Below, piece by piece: positions 7,207-14,579 of a stretch of 64,000 bases of DNA. Numbering within the stretch: position 1 is the first letter of the stretch; the number at the start of each line of letters is the position of its first letter. The stretch lies in contig NZ_JARXVD010000021.1 of NCBI RefSeq assembly GCF_029892685.1, forward strand, positions 1 to 64,000, in the 5' to 3' direction. The position numbers were made by a program, and so were the translations under genes. The stretch is from Mycobacterium sp. OTB74. Lineage in GTDB: Bacteria; Actinomycetota; Actinomycetes; Mycobacteriales; Mycobacteriaceae. A model generated the notes under the pieces. That model had not been told where the DNA came from. It searched no databases and worked only from the letters and a program-made list of their open reading frames with translations.

Positions 7207-8496
7207 GTGTCAGCAGAGCATGATGGGCCCGAAGCTGCCCCGGATCATCGCTCCGCACTGCCCAAAATCCCGGGAATCCCCTGGTGGGGGGCCATTGTGC
7301 TGGCCATCACATTCTCCGCGGTGGGGTTCGCCTACGACGCCGGTTCGGGTGACAGAGAACTCAGTGGCTTCTTCTCGTTCTGCTACATCGCCGGATGTGT
7401 GCTGGCCGTGCTGGCGGTTCGGCGCTCCGGTGTGTTCACCGCCGTCATCCAGCCTCCGCTGGTGCTGTTCGCCACCATCCCGGCCGCCTATTTCCTGTTC
7501 CATGGTGCCAAGATCGGCGGCGTCAAGGACATTCTGATCAATTGCGGTTATCCACTGATCGAGCGTTTTCCGCTGATGTTCTTCACGGCGCTGGCGGTCC
7601 TGGCGCTTGGTCTGGTGCGGTGGTTTGTCCTGCCCAAGTTCCAGCGCCCGGTCGACGACGCGGCCGCCACAGAAGGCGGCGAGGCCATCAGCAGTGCACG
7701 CCGGTCCCGCCGACCGAGCACCACCGACGAGGCCGAGGACGCCGCTGCGGGCGGGCTGGTCGCCATGCTGTCCGCGAAGCTCACCAAGCTGACAGCAGCC
7801 CGCGCCCCGCGCACCCCACGCGCTGCCACCCGGCGCGCCGCCGCAGACGCAGCTGAGGTTGCGCCGCCGCGCCGTTCATCCGGGACCGGACGCGCACCGC
7901 GTCCCCGCCCCGCGGCCGACACCCAGATCATCGACCAGCCGGTGCGGCGCCCCCAGCGCGGCAGCCGTCCACGGCCCGCCGCGGATGAACCGTACGGCCT
8001 CGTTGAACCACCTGAACCGCGACGCACCGCCCGCCAACCGCGCCGCACCGCGCCGCCGCCGTCTGATCGGCGCGGCGCCGACCTTCGTGAACAGGGCGAC
8101 GCATATGGGGCGCAGCGGACCGGACGCGGCGATCAGCGCCGGGCAGATCAACGCACGGCGGATCAGCGCCGGTCCGATGCACTCCCGCGACGCCGACACC
8201 GTGCGGACGACCCCTACGAACCCGTGGATCGGTTCGACCCCCGACCGGCACGTCCAGCCCCGCGCGGTTCATCGCCTGGTGGAGCCCGCGGCATGGGACC
8301 CAACGGACGTGGCGCGTCGACCAACGGAGCTCGTAGCCCAGGAGGCGACAGCGAGGGCAGCGGTACCCGGCACCCGGTGTCCCGCGTCCGCTACCGTGGT
8401 TCGGACGACGCCGAACCGCGCCCGGAGCCACGCCCCGACCGTCGGCCGCGCCAGCCCCGCAATTGGGAAGCCGACTCCTGGGAATACGACGTCTGA
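7207..8496 (+). CDS. DUF6542-type membrane protein with long Arg/Pro-rich tail
   Basis: GTG start at 7207 preceded by a purine-rich site (TAGGAG). 429 residues. Residues ~20-145 hold about four membrane segments (IPWWGAIVLAITFSAVGFAY, ELSGFFSFCYIAGCVLAVLAV, VIQPPLVLFATIPAAYFLF, FPLMFFTALAVLALGLVRWF). The remainder is a disordered cytoplasmic tail rich in Arg, Pro, Ala and Asp, with short imperfect repeats such as RRADQRTADQRRSD. Position between ychF and ispH matches Rv1111c. Function unknown. The tail is likely to differ greatly in length between species. Confidence 0.85.
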   Translation: MSAEHDGPEAAPDHRSALPKIPGIPWWGAIVLAITFSAVGFAYDAGSGDRELSGFFSFCYIAGCVLAVLAVRRSGVFTAVIQPPLVLFATIPAAYFLFHGAKIGGVKDILINCGYPLIERFPLMFFTALAVLALGLVRWFVLPKFQRPVDDAAATEGGEAISSARRSRRPSTTDEAEDAAAGGLVAMLSAKLTKLTAARAPRTPRAATRRAAADAAEVAPPRRSSGTGRAPRPRPAADTQIIDQPVRRPQRGSRPRPAADEPYGLVEPPEPRRTARQPRRTAPPPSDRRGADLREQGDAYGAQRTGRGDQRRADQRTADQRRSDALPRRRHRADDPYEPVDRFDPRPARPAPRGSSPGGARGMGPNGRGASTNGARSPGGDSEGSGTRHPVSRVRYRGSDDAEPRPEPRPDRRPRQPRNWEADSWEYDV

Positions 8497-8547
8497 TATC
8501 CGGAAAGCTGTTGTCCGGCGCAGGCTTTGCGGCCTGAGGTACGAGCT

Positions 8548-9558
8548 CTACTGGCGCGCCGGACGAATCTCCCGGGGCAGCGCGAAGACCAAGGTCTCGT
8601 TGGCTGTGGTGACCGGTTGCACAGTGCCATAGCCGAACTCGGCCAGCCGCTCGAGCACTCCACGCACCAAGACCTCCGGCACCGACGCACCCGAGGTCAC
8701 CCCGACCGTCGTCACGCCTTCGAGCCAGGTCGGATCGATGTCCTCCGCGTAGTCGACCAGGTGCGAGGCCCGCGAGCCGGCATTCAGGGCCACCTCGACC
8801 AGTCGCACCGAGTTCGACGAATTACGCGAACCCACGACGATGACCAACTCACACTCCGGTGCCATCGCCTTGACCGCCACCTGGCGGTTCTGGGTGGCGT
8901 AGCAGATGTCGTCGCTGGGCGGGTCCTGCAGCGTCGGGAACTTCTCCCGCAGTCGGCGCACGGTCTCCATGGTCTCGTCGACGCTCAGCGTGGTCTGCGA
9001 CAGCCAGATGACCTTGTTCACGTCACGGACCGTCACGTTGTCCACCGCATCCGGGCCGTCGACCAACTGCACGTGGTCGGGCGCCTCACCGGCAGTGCCG
9101 ATCACCTCTTCGTGGCCCTCATGGCCGATCAACAGGATGTCGTAATCGTCGCGGGCGAAGCGCTTCGCCTCGTTGTGCACCTTGGTCACCAACGGGCAGG
9201 TGGCATCGATGACCTTGAGGTCCCGGGCTGCGGCGGTTTCGTGCACCGTCGGCGCCACACCATGGGCCGAGAACACCACGATGGCGCCCTCGGGCACCTC
9301 GTCGGTCTCGTCGACGAAGATGGCGCCGGCCTTGGCCAGCGTGTCCACCACGTGCCGGTTGTGCACGATCTCGTGGCGGACGTAGACCGGGGCGCCGTGC
9401 TTCTCCAGCGCTCGCTCGACGGTCTCGACGGCGCGGTCGACACCGGCGCAGTAGCCCCGCGGTTCGGCGAGCAACACCCGCTTCCCGCCCTCAGCCGTGG
9501 CTGCGGCGGCCACCGAGCTCGTGGTACCCGGAATGCCCATATTGATCGTCGGCGGCAT
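8548..9558 (-). CDS. ispH: 4-hydroxy-3-methylbut-2-enyl diphosphate reductase
   Basis: 336 residues. IspH (LytB) carries out the last step of the MEP pathway, converting HMBPP to IPP and DMAPP with a [4Fe-4S] cluster. Three cluster cysteines are visible: PRGYCAGVDRAV, IDATCPLVTKVH and DDICYATQNRQ. Conserved HEIVHN and FSAHGVAPTV, and VGSRNSSNSVRL for diphosphate binding, are also present. The position matches Rv1110 (lytB2). It diverges from the Rv1109c homologue at 9612 and converges with the DUF6542 gene. Confidence 0.97.
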   Translation of the reverse strand: MPPTINMGIPGTTSSVAAAATAEGGKRVLLAEPRGYCAGVDRAVETVERALEKHGAPVYVRHEIVHNRHVVDTLAKAGAIFVDETDEVPEGAIVVFSAHGVAPTVHETAAARDLKVIDATCPLVTKVHNEAKRFARDDYDILLIGHEGHEEVIGTAGEAPDHVQLVDGPDAVDNVTVRDVNKVIWLSQTTLSVDETMETVRRLREKFPTLQDPPSDDICYATQNRQVAVKAMAPECELVIVVGSRNSSNSVRLVEVALNAGSRASHLVDYAEDIDPTWLEGVTTVGVTSGASVPEVLVRGVLERLAEFGYGTVQPVTTANETLVFALPREIRPARQ

Positions 9559-9611
9559 GGCTCAAGGGTACTGATGACCAGCCGGGCAGAGCCAGCCGTA
9601 CTCTGGCAGCC

Positions 9612-10190
9612 ATGTCTAGTGCACCCTATGGGGTCCGCCTGTTGATCGGCGCGACGGCAACTGTGCTCGAAGAGACCTTGCGGCTCCCCCAGACCATCTT
9701 GACTTACCCCATGACGCTGGCGAGTCAGGTCGCTGGGCTCGTCATGAAGATGCAGCAGGATCTGGCCGAGCTGGTCATCAAGGGCGACGAAACACTGGAG
9801 CAGTGGTTCCCGCCCAAGGACGAGCAACCCGAGTGGGCCACCTTCGACGAGGACCTGCCTGACGACTCGGCGTCCGTCACCGAGATACGGCACGACGGCA
9901 CCCGACTCACCGAGGGCCGGTTTGCGCTGTACAGCACCGATCCCGCCGATGCGCAGCAGAGCGCTACCCCGGCCGGCACCACCGCCTCGACCACCGCCAC
10001 CGCCGAGGTGCCCGGCATCGTAGAGGAACTCGGCTACGAGGAGCTGACCCTGGCCCAGCTGCGCGCCCGCCTGACTTCCATGAAGCTGGGCGACCTGGAA
10101 TCACTGCTGGCGTACGAGGAGGCCACCAAGGCTCGCGCCCCGTTCCAGACCCTGTTGAGCAACAGAATCACCCGCATGTCCGCGAAGTGA
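9612..10190 (+). CDS. Rv1109c-like lipid droplet-associated protein
   Basis: 192 residues. The N-terminus (YGVRLLIGATATVLEETLRLPQTILTYPMTLASQVAGLVMKMQQDLAELVIKGDE) is a long amphipathic helix of the kind that binds lipid droplets. The centre is acidic and Ala/Thr-rich (TTASTTATAE). The C-terminal ELTLAQLRARLTSMKLGDLESLLAYEEATKARAPFQTLLSNRI is a helical domain resembling SAP-like or helix-hairpin regions. Located 7 bp before xseA, so probably co-transcribed with it, as in M. tuberculosis. Annotation as lipid-droplet protein rests on the homologue. Confidence 0.8.
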   Translation: MSSAPYGVRLLIGATATVLEETLRLPQTILTYPMTLASQVAGLVMKMQQDLAELVIKGDETLEQWFPPKDEQPEWATFDEDLPDDSASVTEIRHDGTRLTEGRFALYSTDPADAQQSATPAGTTASTTATAEVPGIVEELGYEELTLAQLRARLTSMKLGDLESLLAYEEATKARAPFQTLLSNRITRMSAK

Positions 10191-10197
10191 TCGGGCG

Positions 10198-11460
10198 GTG
10201 ACTGGGGCAGGATCAGGTGCGGCAGGATCAAGCGCGGCCGAACCCGCGAACTCGGCCGAGAACCCCTGGCCGGTACGCGCGGTGTCTACCCGGGTCGCCA
10301 AGTACATCGACCGCCTCGGCACCATCTGGATCGAAGGCCAGCTCACCGAGCTGAAGCTGCGCCAGTCCACCGCTTGGATGGTGCTGCGTGACCCCGCGGC
10401 AGACATGTCGCTGTCGGTCAGCTGCCCCCGCGCCCTGGTGGATGACGCTCCCGTCCCGTTGTCCGAGGGCACCCAGGTGGTCATGCAGGGCAAGCCGCAG
10501 TTCTACACCCGCAACGGATCATTCTCGTTGCGGATCAGCCAGATTCGCGCTGTCGGGATCGGTGAACTACTCGCACGCATCGACCGGCTACGTCGGCTGC
10601 TGGATGCCGAGGGCCTGCTCGACCCACGACTGAAGCGGCCGATCCCGTTCCTGCCCAACACCATTGGGCTGATCACCGGACGAGCGTCCGCAGCCGAACG
10701 CGACGTCATGTCTGTTGCTGCCGGTCGTTGGCCCGCAGTACGATTCGACGTCCGCAACACCGCGGTACAGGGCACCAATGCAGTGCCGCAGATCGTAGAA
10801 GCCTTGCGCGCGTTGGATTCTGAGCCGAACGTGGACGTCATCGTGATAGCTCGCGGCGGCGGCAGCGTCGAGGACCTGCTTCCGTTCTCGGATGAGACGC
10901 TGTGCCGGGAAATCTCCAAGTGCAAGACACCGGTGGTCAGCGCTGTCGGACACGAACCCGACAGCCCTCTGTGCGACCTGGTCGCCGACCTCCGGGCAGC
11001 GACCCCCACCGACGCGGCCAAACGCATCGTGCCCGACGCAACGGCCGAACAAGCTCTGGTGTCCGATCTACGCCGGCGCAGCGCCCAGGCGCTACGCAAC
11101 TGGGTAAACCGGGAACAGCGGGTGATCGCCCAGCTGCACAGCCGCCCGGTGCTGGCCCAGCCGCTGCAGGCGTTGGACGCCCGGCACGATGAGATCCAGC
11201 GCGCGGTGGCTGCCGGCCGTCGGGACATAAAACGACTGATCGCTGCCGAGTCCGACCATGTCGGCCACCTGACCGCCCGGCTGTCCACATTGGGCCCCGC
11301 CGCGACGCTGGCCCGTGGCTACGCGGTGGTCCAGAACTTGTCGGCGGATGGCTCGGTGCTGCGGTCGGTGCACGACGCTCCGGCTGGGGCCAAATTACGA
11401 ATCCGGGTTGCCGACGGCGCCGTCATCACCACGAGCGAGGGCATAGATGAAGAACGTTAG
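10198..11460 (+). CDS. xseA: exodeoxyribonuclease VII large subunit
   Basis: GTG start. 420 residues. N-terminal OB-fold domain (VSTRVAKYIDRLGTIWIEGQLTELKLRQSTAWMVLRDP) for ssDNA, then the nuclease core with PFLPNTIGLITGRASAAERDV and the DVIVIARGGGSVEDLLPFSDE motif, a coiled-coil arm (ALVSDLRRRSAQALRNWVNREQ) and a C-terminal beta domain (LARGYAVVQN..LRIRVADG). Together with XseB it degrades single-stranded DNA to short oligonucleotides. It overlaps xseB by 14 bp, so the subunits are translationally coupled. Corresponds to Rv1108c. Confidence 0.96.
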   Translation: MTGAGSGAAGSSAAEPANSAENPWPVRAVSTRVAKYIDRLGTIWIEGQLTELKLRQSTAWMVLRDPAADMSLSVSCPRALVDDAPVPLSEGTQVVMQGKPQFYTRNGSFSLRISQIRAVGIGELLARIDRLRRLLDAEGLLDPRLKRPIPFLPNTIGLITGRASAAERDVMSVAAGRWPAVRFDVRNTAVQGTNAVPQIVEALRALDSEPNVDVIVIARGGGSVEDLLPFSDETLCREISKCKTPVVSAVGHEPDSPLCDLVADLRAATPTDAAKRIVPDATAEQALVSDLRRRSAQALRNWVNREQRVIAQLHSRPVLAQPLQALDARHDEIQRAVAAGRRDIKRLIAAESDHVGHLTARLSTLGPAATLARGYAVVQNLSADGSVLRSVHDAPAGAKLRIRVADGAVITTSEGIDEER

Positions 11461-11659
11461 TGAGCTGGGATACGAGGACGCGCGTGACGAACTGATCGAG
11501 GTGGTGCGCCGACTGGAAGAGGGCGGACTGAATCTGGACACCTCGTTGCAGCTCTGGGAAAGGGGCGAACAACTGGCCAAACGGTGCGAGGAGCACTTGG
11601 CCGGCGCCCGCCAGAAGGTCGAGGACGTGCTCGCCGCGGGCACCGACGCGGAAACCTGA
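11447..11659 (+). CDS. xseB: exodeoxyribonuclease VII small subunit
   Basis: 70 residues, typical for XseB. YEDARDELIEVVRRLEEGGLNLDTSLQLWERGEQLAKRCEEHLAGARQKVEDVL is the two-helix domain that binds the XseA arm. The start lies inside the end of xseA. Corresponds to Rv1107c. Confidence 0.96.
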   Translation: MKNVSELGYEDARDELIEVVRRLEEGGLNLDTSLQLWERGEQLAKRCEEHLAGARQKVEDVLAAGTDAET

Positions 11660-11689
11660 GAACTTCGGAGATTCTCCGAACAAACTCGA

Positions 11690-11709
11690 AACTGGAACAC
11701 GTTTCAGTT
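11690..11709. promoter_or_regulatory. KstR-type operator
   Basis: AACTGGAACACGTTTCAGTT is a near-perfect palindrome and contains TGGAACACGTTTCA (11693-11706), an exact fit to the TNNAACNNGTTNNA consensus of the cholesterol repressor KstR. It lies 14 bp before the ATG of the 3beta-HSD gene. Repression relieved by cholesterol-derived CoA thioesters would be expected. A separate small hairpin (TTCGGAG-ATT-CTCCGAA) is at about 11663-11679, just after xseB. Confidence 0.8.
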
Positions 11710-11722
11710 ATCCTCTTGACCC

Positions 11723-12793
11723 ATGGGTGATGCTTCCTTGACCACCGACCTCGGCCGCGTCCTGGTGACCGGCGGGTCCGGCTTCGTCGGCGCCAACCTG
11801 GTGACCGAACTGCTCGACCGCGGGCACCAGGTCCGTTCCTTCGACCGGGCACCCTCGCCCCTGGCCGACCAGGAGAACCTGCAGAAGGTGCAGGGCGACA
11901 TCACCAACAGCGACGATGTCGCTGCCGCGGTGGCCGACGTCGACACCATCATCCACACCGCAGCCATCATCGACCTGATGGGTGGTGCATCGATCACCGA
12001 CGAATACCGCCAGCGCAGCTTCTCGGTGAACGTCGAAGGCACAAAGGCTTTGGTGCACACCGCGCAGGCCGCCGGCGTTGCACGCTTCGTCTACACCGCG
12101 TCCAACAGCGTGGTCATGGGTGGGCAGGACATCGTCAACGGCGACGAGAACATGCAGTACACCAACAGGTTCAACGACATCTACACAGAAACCAAGGTGA
12201 TTGCCGAGAAGTTCGTACTCAGCCAGAACGGCGAGCACGGCATGCTCATCTGCTCCATCCGCCCCAGCGGCATCTGGGGCCGCGGCGACCAGACCATGTT
12301 CCGCAAGGTGTTCGAGAACGTGCTCGCGGGCCACGTCAAAGTGCTCGTCGGCAACAAGAACATCAAGCTGGACAACTCCTACGTGCACAACCTGATTCAC
12401 GGTTTCATCCTGGCCGCCGAGCATCTGGTGCCCGGTGGCACCGCGCCCGGCCAGGCCTACTTCATCAACGACGGCGATCCGATCAACATGTTCGAGTTCG
12501 CCCGTCCGGTCATCGCGGCATGCGGACACAACCTGCCCAACTTACGAGTGTCCGGCCGACTGGTGCACAAGGCCATGATGGTGTGGCAGCGTCTGCACTT
12601 CAGGTTCGGCATCCGCGAGCCGCTGATCGAACCGCTTGCGGTAGAACGGCTTTACCTCAACAACTACTTTTCGATCGCAAAGGCCAAACGCGATCTGGGT
12701 TACGAACCGCTGTTCACCACCGAGCAGGCGACGAAGGAATGCCTGCCGTACTACGTCGACCTGTTCCACCAGATGGCAGCGGCGACCGGGTAG
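11723..12793 (+). CDS. 3beta-hydroxysteroid dehydrogenase (cholesterol dehydrogenase)
   Basis: 356 residues, extended SDR. VLVTGGSGFVGANLV (residues 13-27) binds NAD; the catalytic pair is Y154-x3-K158 in DIYTETKVIAEKF, with TASNSVVMG supplying the Ser/Thr. IRPSGIWGRGD and AEHLVPGGTAPGQAYFINDG are the usual 3beta-HSD substrate-side motifs. It matches Rv1106c, which oxidises cholesterol to cholest-4-en-3-one. A KstR-type operator directly upstream supports a role in sterol catabolism. Convergent with azlD. Confidence 0.92.
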   Translation: MGDASLTTDLGRVLVTGGSGFVGANLVTELLDRGHQVRSFDRAPSPLADQENLQKVQGDITNSDDVAAAVADVDTIIHTAAIIDLMGGASITDEYRQRSFSVNVEGTKALVHTAQAAGVARFVYTASNSVVMGGQDIVNGDENMQYTNRFNDIYTETKVIAEKFVLSQNGEHGMLICSIRPSGIWGRGDQTMFRKVFENVLAGHVKVLVGNKNIKLDNSYVHNLIHGFILAAEHLVPGGTAPGQAYFINDGDPINMFEFARPVIAACGHNLPNLRVSGRLVHKAMMVWQRLHFRFGIREPLIEPLAVERLYLNNYFSIAKAKRDLGYEPLFTTEQATKECLPYYVDLFHQMAAATG

Positions 12794-12810
12794 CCGTCAC
12801 CGGATTCGGC

Positions 12811-13140
12811 TCAGCCCCATAGCGACATCAAGCCGACGTAGGTCGCCGTCCCGATCAGGATCGACAACAACGCTTGGCCACGCACCCAGTGCAGGCCTGT
12901 AGTCACTGCCACCGCGATGCCCAGCCAAAGCAGTTGGCGGGCGCTGCCGTCGGTCTGCCCACGCAGGGTGTAGATAGCCAGCATGGCCATCACCCCGAGT
13001 GGCATGTGCGTGCTCAGGTAACGCACCACGACGCTATGCCGCATCGGCGCCAGAATGGCGAACGGCAGCGCCCGCAGTGCCCAGGTGATCCCGGCAGCGA
13101 CGGCCACCAGCAGTGCGATGTGCCCCGCGCCGTCAGGCAT
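12811..13140 (-). CDS. azlD: AzlD-family branched-chain amino acid exporter subunit
   Basis: I start at ATG 13140, where MPDGAGHIALLVAVAAGITWALRALPFAIL begins; upstream residues in the open frame lack family character. 109 residues with three to four membrane segments (MPLGVMAMLAIYTL, LLWLGIAVAVTTGLHW, ALLSILIGTATYVGLMSLW). The gene overlaps the end of azlC by 8 bp. AzlC and AzlD form a two-subunit exporter of branched-chain or related amino acids. This is the intact paralogue of the pseudogene at 2921. Confidence 0.9.
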   Translation of the reverse strand: MPDGAGHIALLVAVAAGITWALRALPFAILAPMRHSVVVRYLSTHMPLGVMAMLAIYTLRGQTDGSARQLLWLGIAVAVTTGLHWVRGQALLSILIGTATYVGLMSLWG

Positions 13141-13816
13141 CGCCGCGCTGTTCGACTGCCAGGCGGGCCAGTAGCACCACGGTGAACGCTGCAAACGCAC
13201 ACACCAGCAGCTGGCCTGGCACCAACAGCCAGGAAGCCACTGCACAAGCCACCGCCGCCAGCGCGGTCACCCGATCAGGCCGCTGCCGGTAGGCATCGAT
13301 GGCCAGCACGACGAACAATGCCGTCAGCGCAAATTCCAGTCCCCGCAACCGTTCGACCGGCAGCGCCAGGCCAATCAAACCGCCCAGCGCCGCTCCGGTG
13401 ACCCAAAGCCCTTGCAGCGCAGCCTGCATCATCAGAATCGGACGGGTGGTCCACCGCTCCGCAGCCGGGCTGACCGCCACCGCATAGGCCTCGTCGGACA
13501 GTGTGTAGGTGCTATAGAGCTTGCCCGTCACAGCCTTGACCCGGTCCAGCGGAAAGGACAGCGCATAGAAGGCGTGCCGACTGTTGACGATGAATGTGGT
13601 CAGGGCGACCGCGCCGACCGGCGCCGCTGCCGCCGCCAGACCCACGATCAAGAATTCCAACGACCCGGCGTAGATCACCGCGGCGAATACCGGCGCCCAC
13701 CACCAAGCCAAGCCTGCGTGTACCACCAGCAGCCCAAGCGCCATGCCCAGCGGAATGAACGCCAACCCGATCGGTGCGGTCGCGGCTATGACCTGACGCA
13801 CCGAATGGTTGGACAT
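13133..13816 (-). CDS. azlC: AzlC-family branched-chain amino acid exporter subunit
   Basis: 227 residues. IGLAFIPLGMALGLLVVHAGLAWWWAPVFAAVIYAGSLEFLIVGLAAA is the AzlC core with the conserved G-S-x-E/Q-F. NSRHAFYALSFPLDRVK and TYTLSDEAYAVA are further signatures. About six to seven membrane segments. Forms an operon with azlD (8-bp overlap). No Lrp-type regulator is next to it. Confidence 0.92.
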   Translation of the reverse strand: MSNHSVRQVIAATAPIGLAFIPLGMALGLLVVHAGLAWWWAPVFAAVIYAGSLEFLIVGLAAAAAPVGAVALTTFIVNSRHAFYALSFPLDRVKAVTGKLYSTYTLSDEAYAVAVSPAAERWTTRPILMMQAALQGLWVTGAALGGLIGLALPVERLRGLEFALTALFVVLAIDAYRQRPDRVTALAAVACAVASWLLVPGQLLVCAFAAFTVVLLARLAVEQRGDA

Positions 13817-13849
13817 GCCAATAGTCTGCCCCGAACGGGATCGACTGCT

Positions 13850-14146
13850 TCAGCGGTACAAGTGCACCGGATGGTGTGTCGCCTGTTCTATGCGGGCCGA
13901 CGCAGCATGCAGCAGCTCGGTGCCCAACGTGATGAGGGCGCGGGCCGCCGCTATCTCCTCACCGATCATCGGTGTACCCGGATCTCGGGGGTTGCGGTAG
14001 GCATCTCCGGTGGTGGATATCGTGTCGTCGCGCAGGTGCGCCCGGGCCGATGCGTGGGTGTGGATCTCGTCCTCGGAGAACTCGATCTCGACGAGCCACT
14101 TGTTGGTCAAATCCATGTCGTACATGTCGATCACCTTCCCCATCAA
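13850..14146 (-). CDS. DUF1876 (dsRBD-like) protein
   Basis: 98 residues; ATG at 14146 or the next ATG at 14143. WLVEIEFSEDEIHTHASARAHLRDDTISTTGDAYRNPRDPGTPMIGEEIAAARALITLGTELLHAASARIEQ fits DUF1876, the fold of Rv1738 and Rv2632c. Rv1738 belongs to the DosR dormancy regulon and resembles ribosome hibernation factors. I see no DosR box (the TTSGGGACTWWAGTCCCSAA type) upstream, so hypoxic induction cannot be assumed for this copy. Confidence 0.85.
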   Translation of the reverse strand: MMGKVIDMYDMDLTNKWLVEIEFSEDEIHTHASARAHLRDDTISTTGDAYRNPRDPGTPMIGEEIAAARALITLGTELLHAASARIEQATHHPVHLYR

Positions 14147-14199
14147 GCGTGCGCCGAAAAGCCACTGCGCGCCAGAGTGAAAATTGGGCCGGATCAGAC

Positions 14200-14475
14200 G
14201 CGGGGGCGGCGGCTATCGAGTTGCACCCGCAGGGTATTCGAGTGAACTCGATTCTCCCGGGTTTCGCCGAGACGGTGCTGGTCACCGGAAACCGGCAGCA
14301 GTTCGTTGAAATGATGGGCGTGGACTTCGACGAAATCGTGGCGATGCGTCAGGGCGGCTACCTGGACATCGACAACTCGGCCGAGGTCGCGGCGTTCCTG
14401 GCCGGTGACCGGTCGGCATTCTGCACCGGCGGTGAGTACGTGGTCGACGGCGGAATGACCGCCAGCCTTATGTGA
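14200..14475 (+). pseudogene. 3' fragment of an SDR gene
   Basis: Only the C-terminal third of a short-chain dehydrogenase remains: AIELHPQGIRVNSILPGFAETVLVTGN..., then VAAFLAGDRSAFCTGGEYVVDGGMTASLM and a stop. The nucleotide-binding half and the YxxxK motif are absent; upstream DNA carries the divergent DUF1876 gene. The breakpoint near 14195 marks a deletion or insertion boundary at the edge of the accessory block. Confidence 0.85.
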
Positions 14476-14476
14476 G

Positions 14477-14507
14477 TGTTGGGGGGCACCCAACCAGCCC
14501 CCCAACA
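14477..14507. terminator. GC-rich hairpin terminator
   Basis: TGTTGGGGGGC and GCCCCCCAACA are 11-bp arms around a 9-base loop, directly after the SDR stub stop. No U-tract follows. The SDR stub and the DUF1254 gene converge here. Confidence 0.6.
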
Positions 14508-14579
14508 ACTTTCACGACGCGACGGCTCTGCTCGACGAAATCGCACGGCTTGTACTGGTGGTCGAAGAAATCCTGGTCC

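Noticed and set aside
8527..9645. Long plus-strand reading frame opposite ispH
   Set aside because: Shadow of ispH; the cysteine motifs and family length support the minus-strand gene.
13850..14190. DosR box upstream of the DUF1876 gene
   Set aside because: I found no sequence close to the 20-bp DosR consensus.
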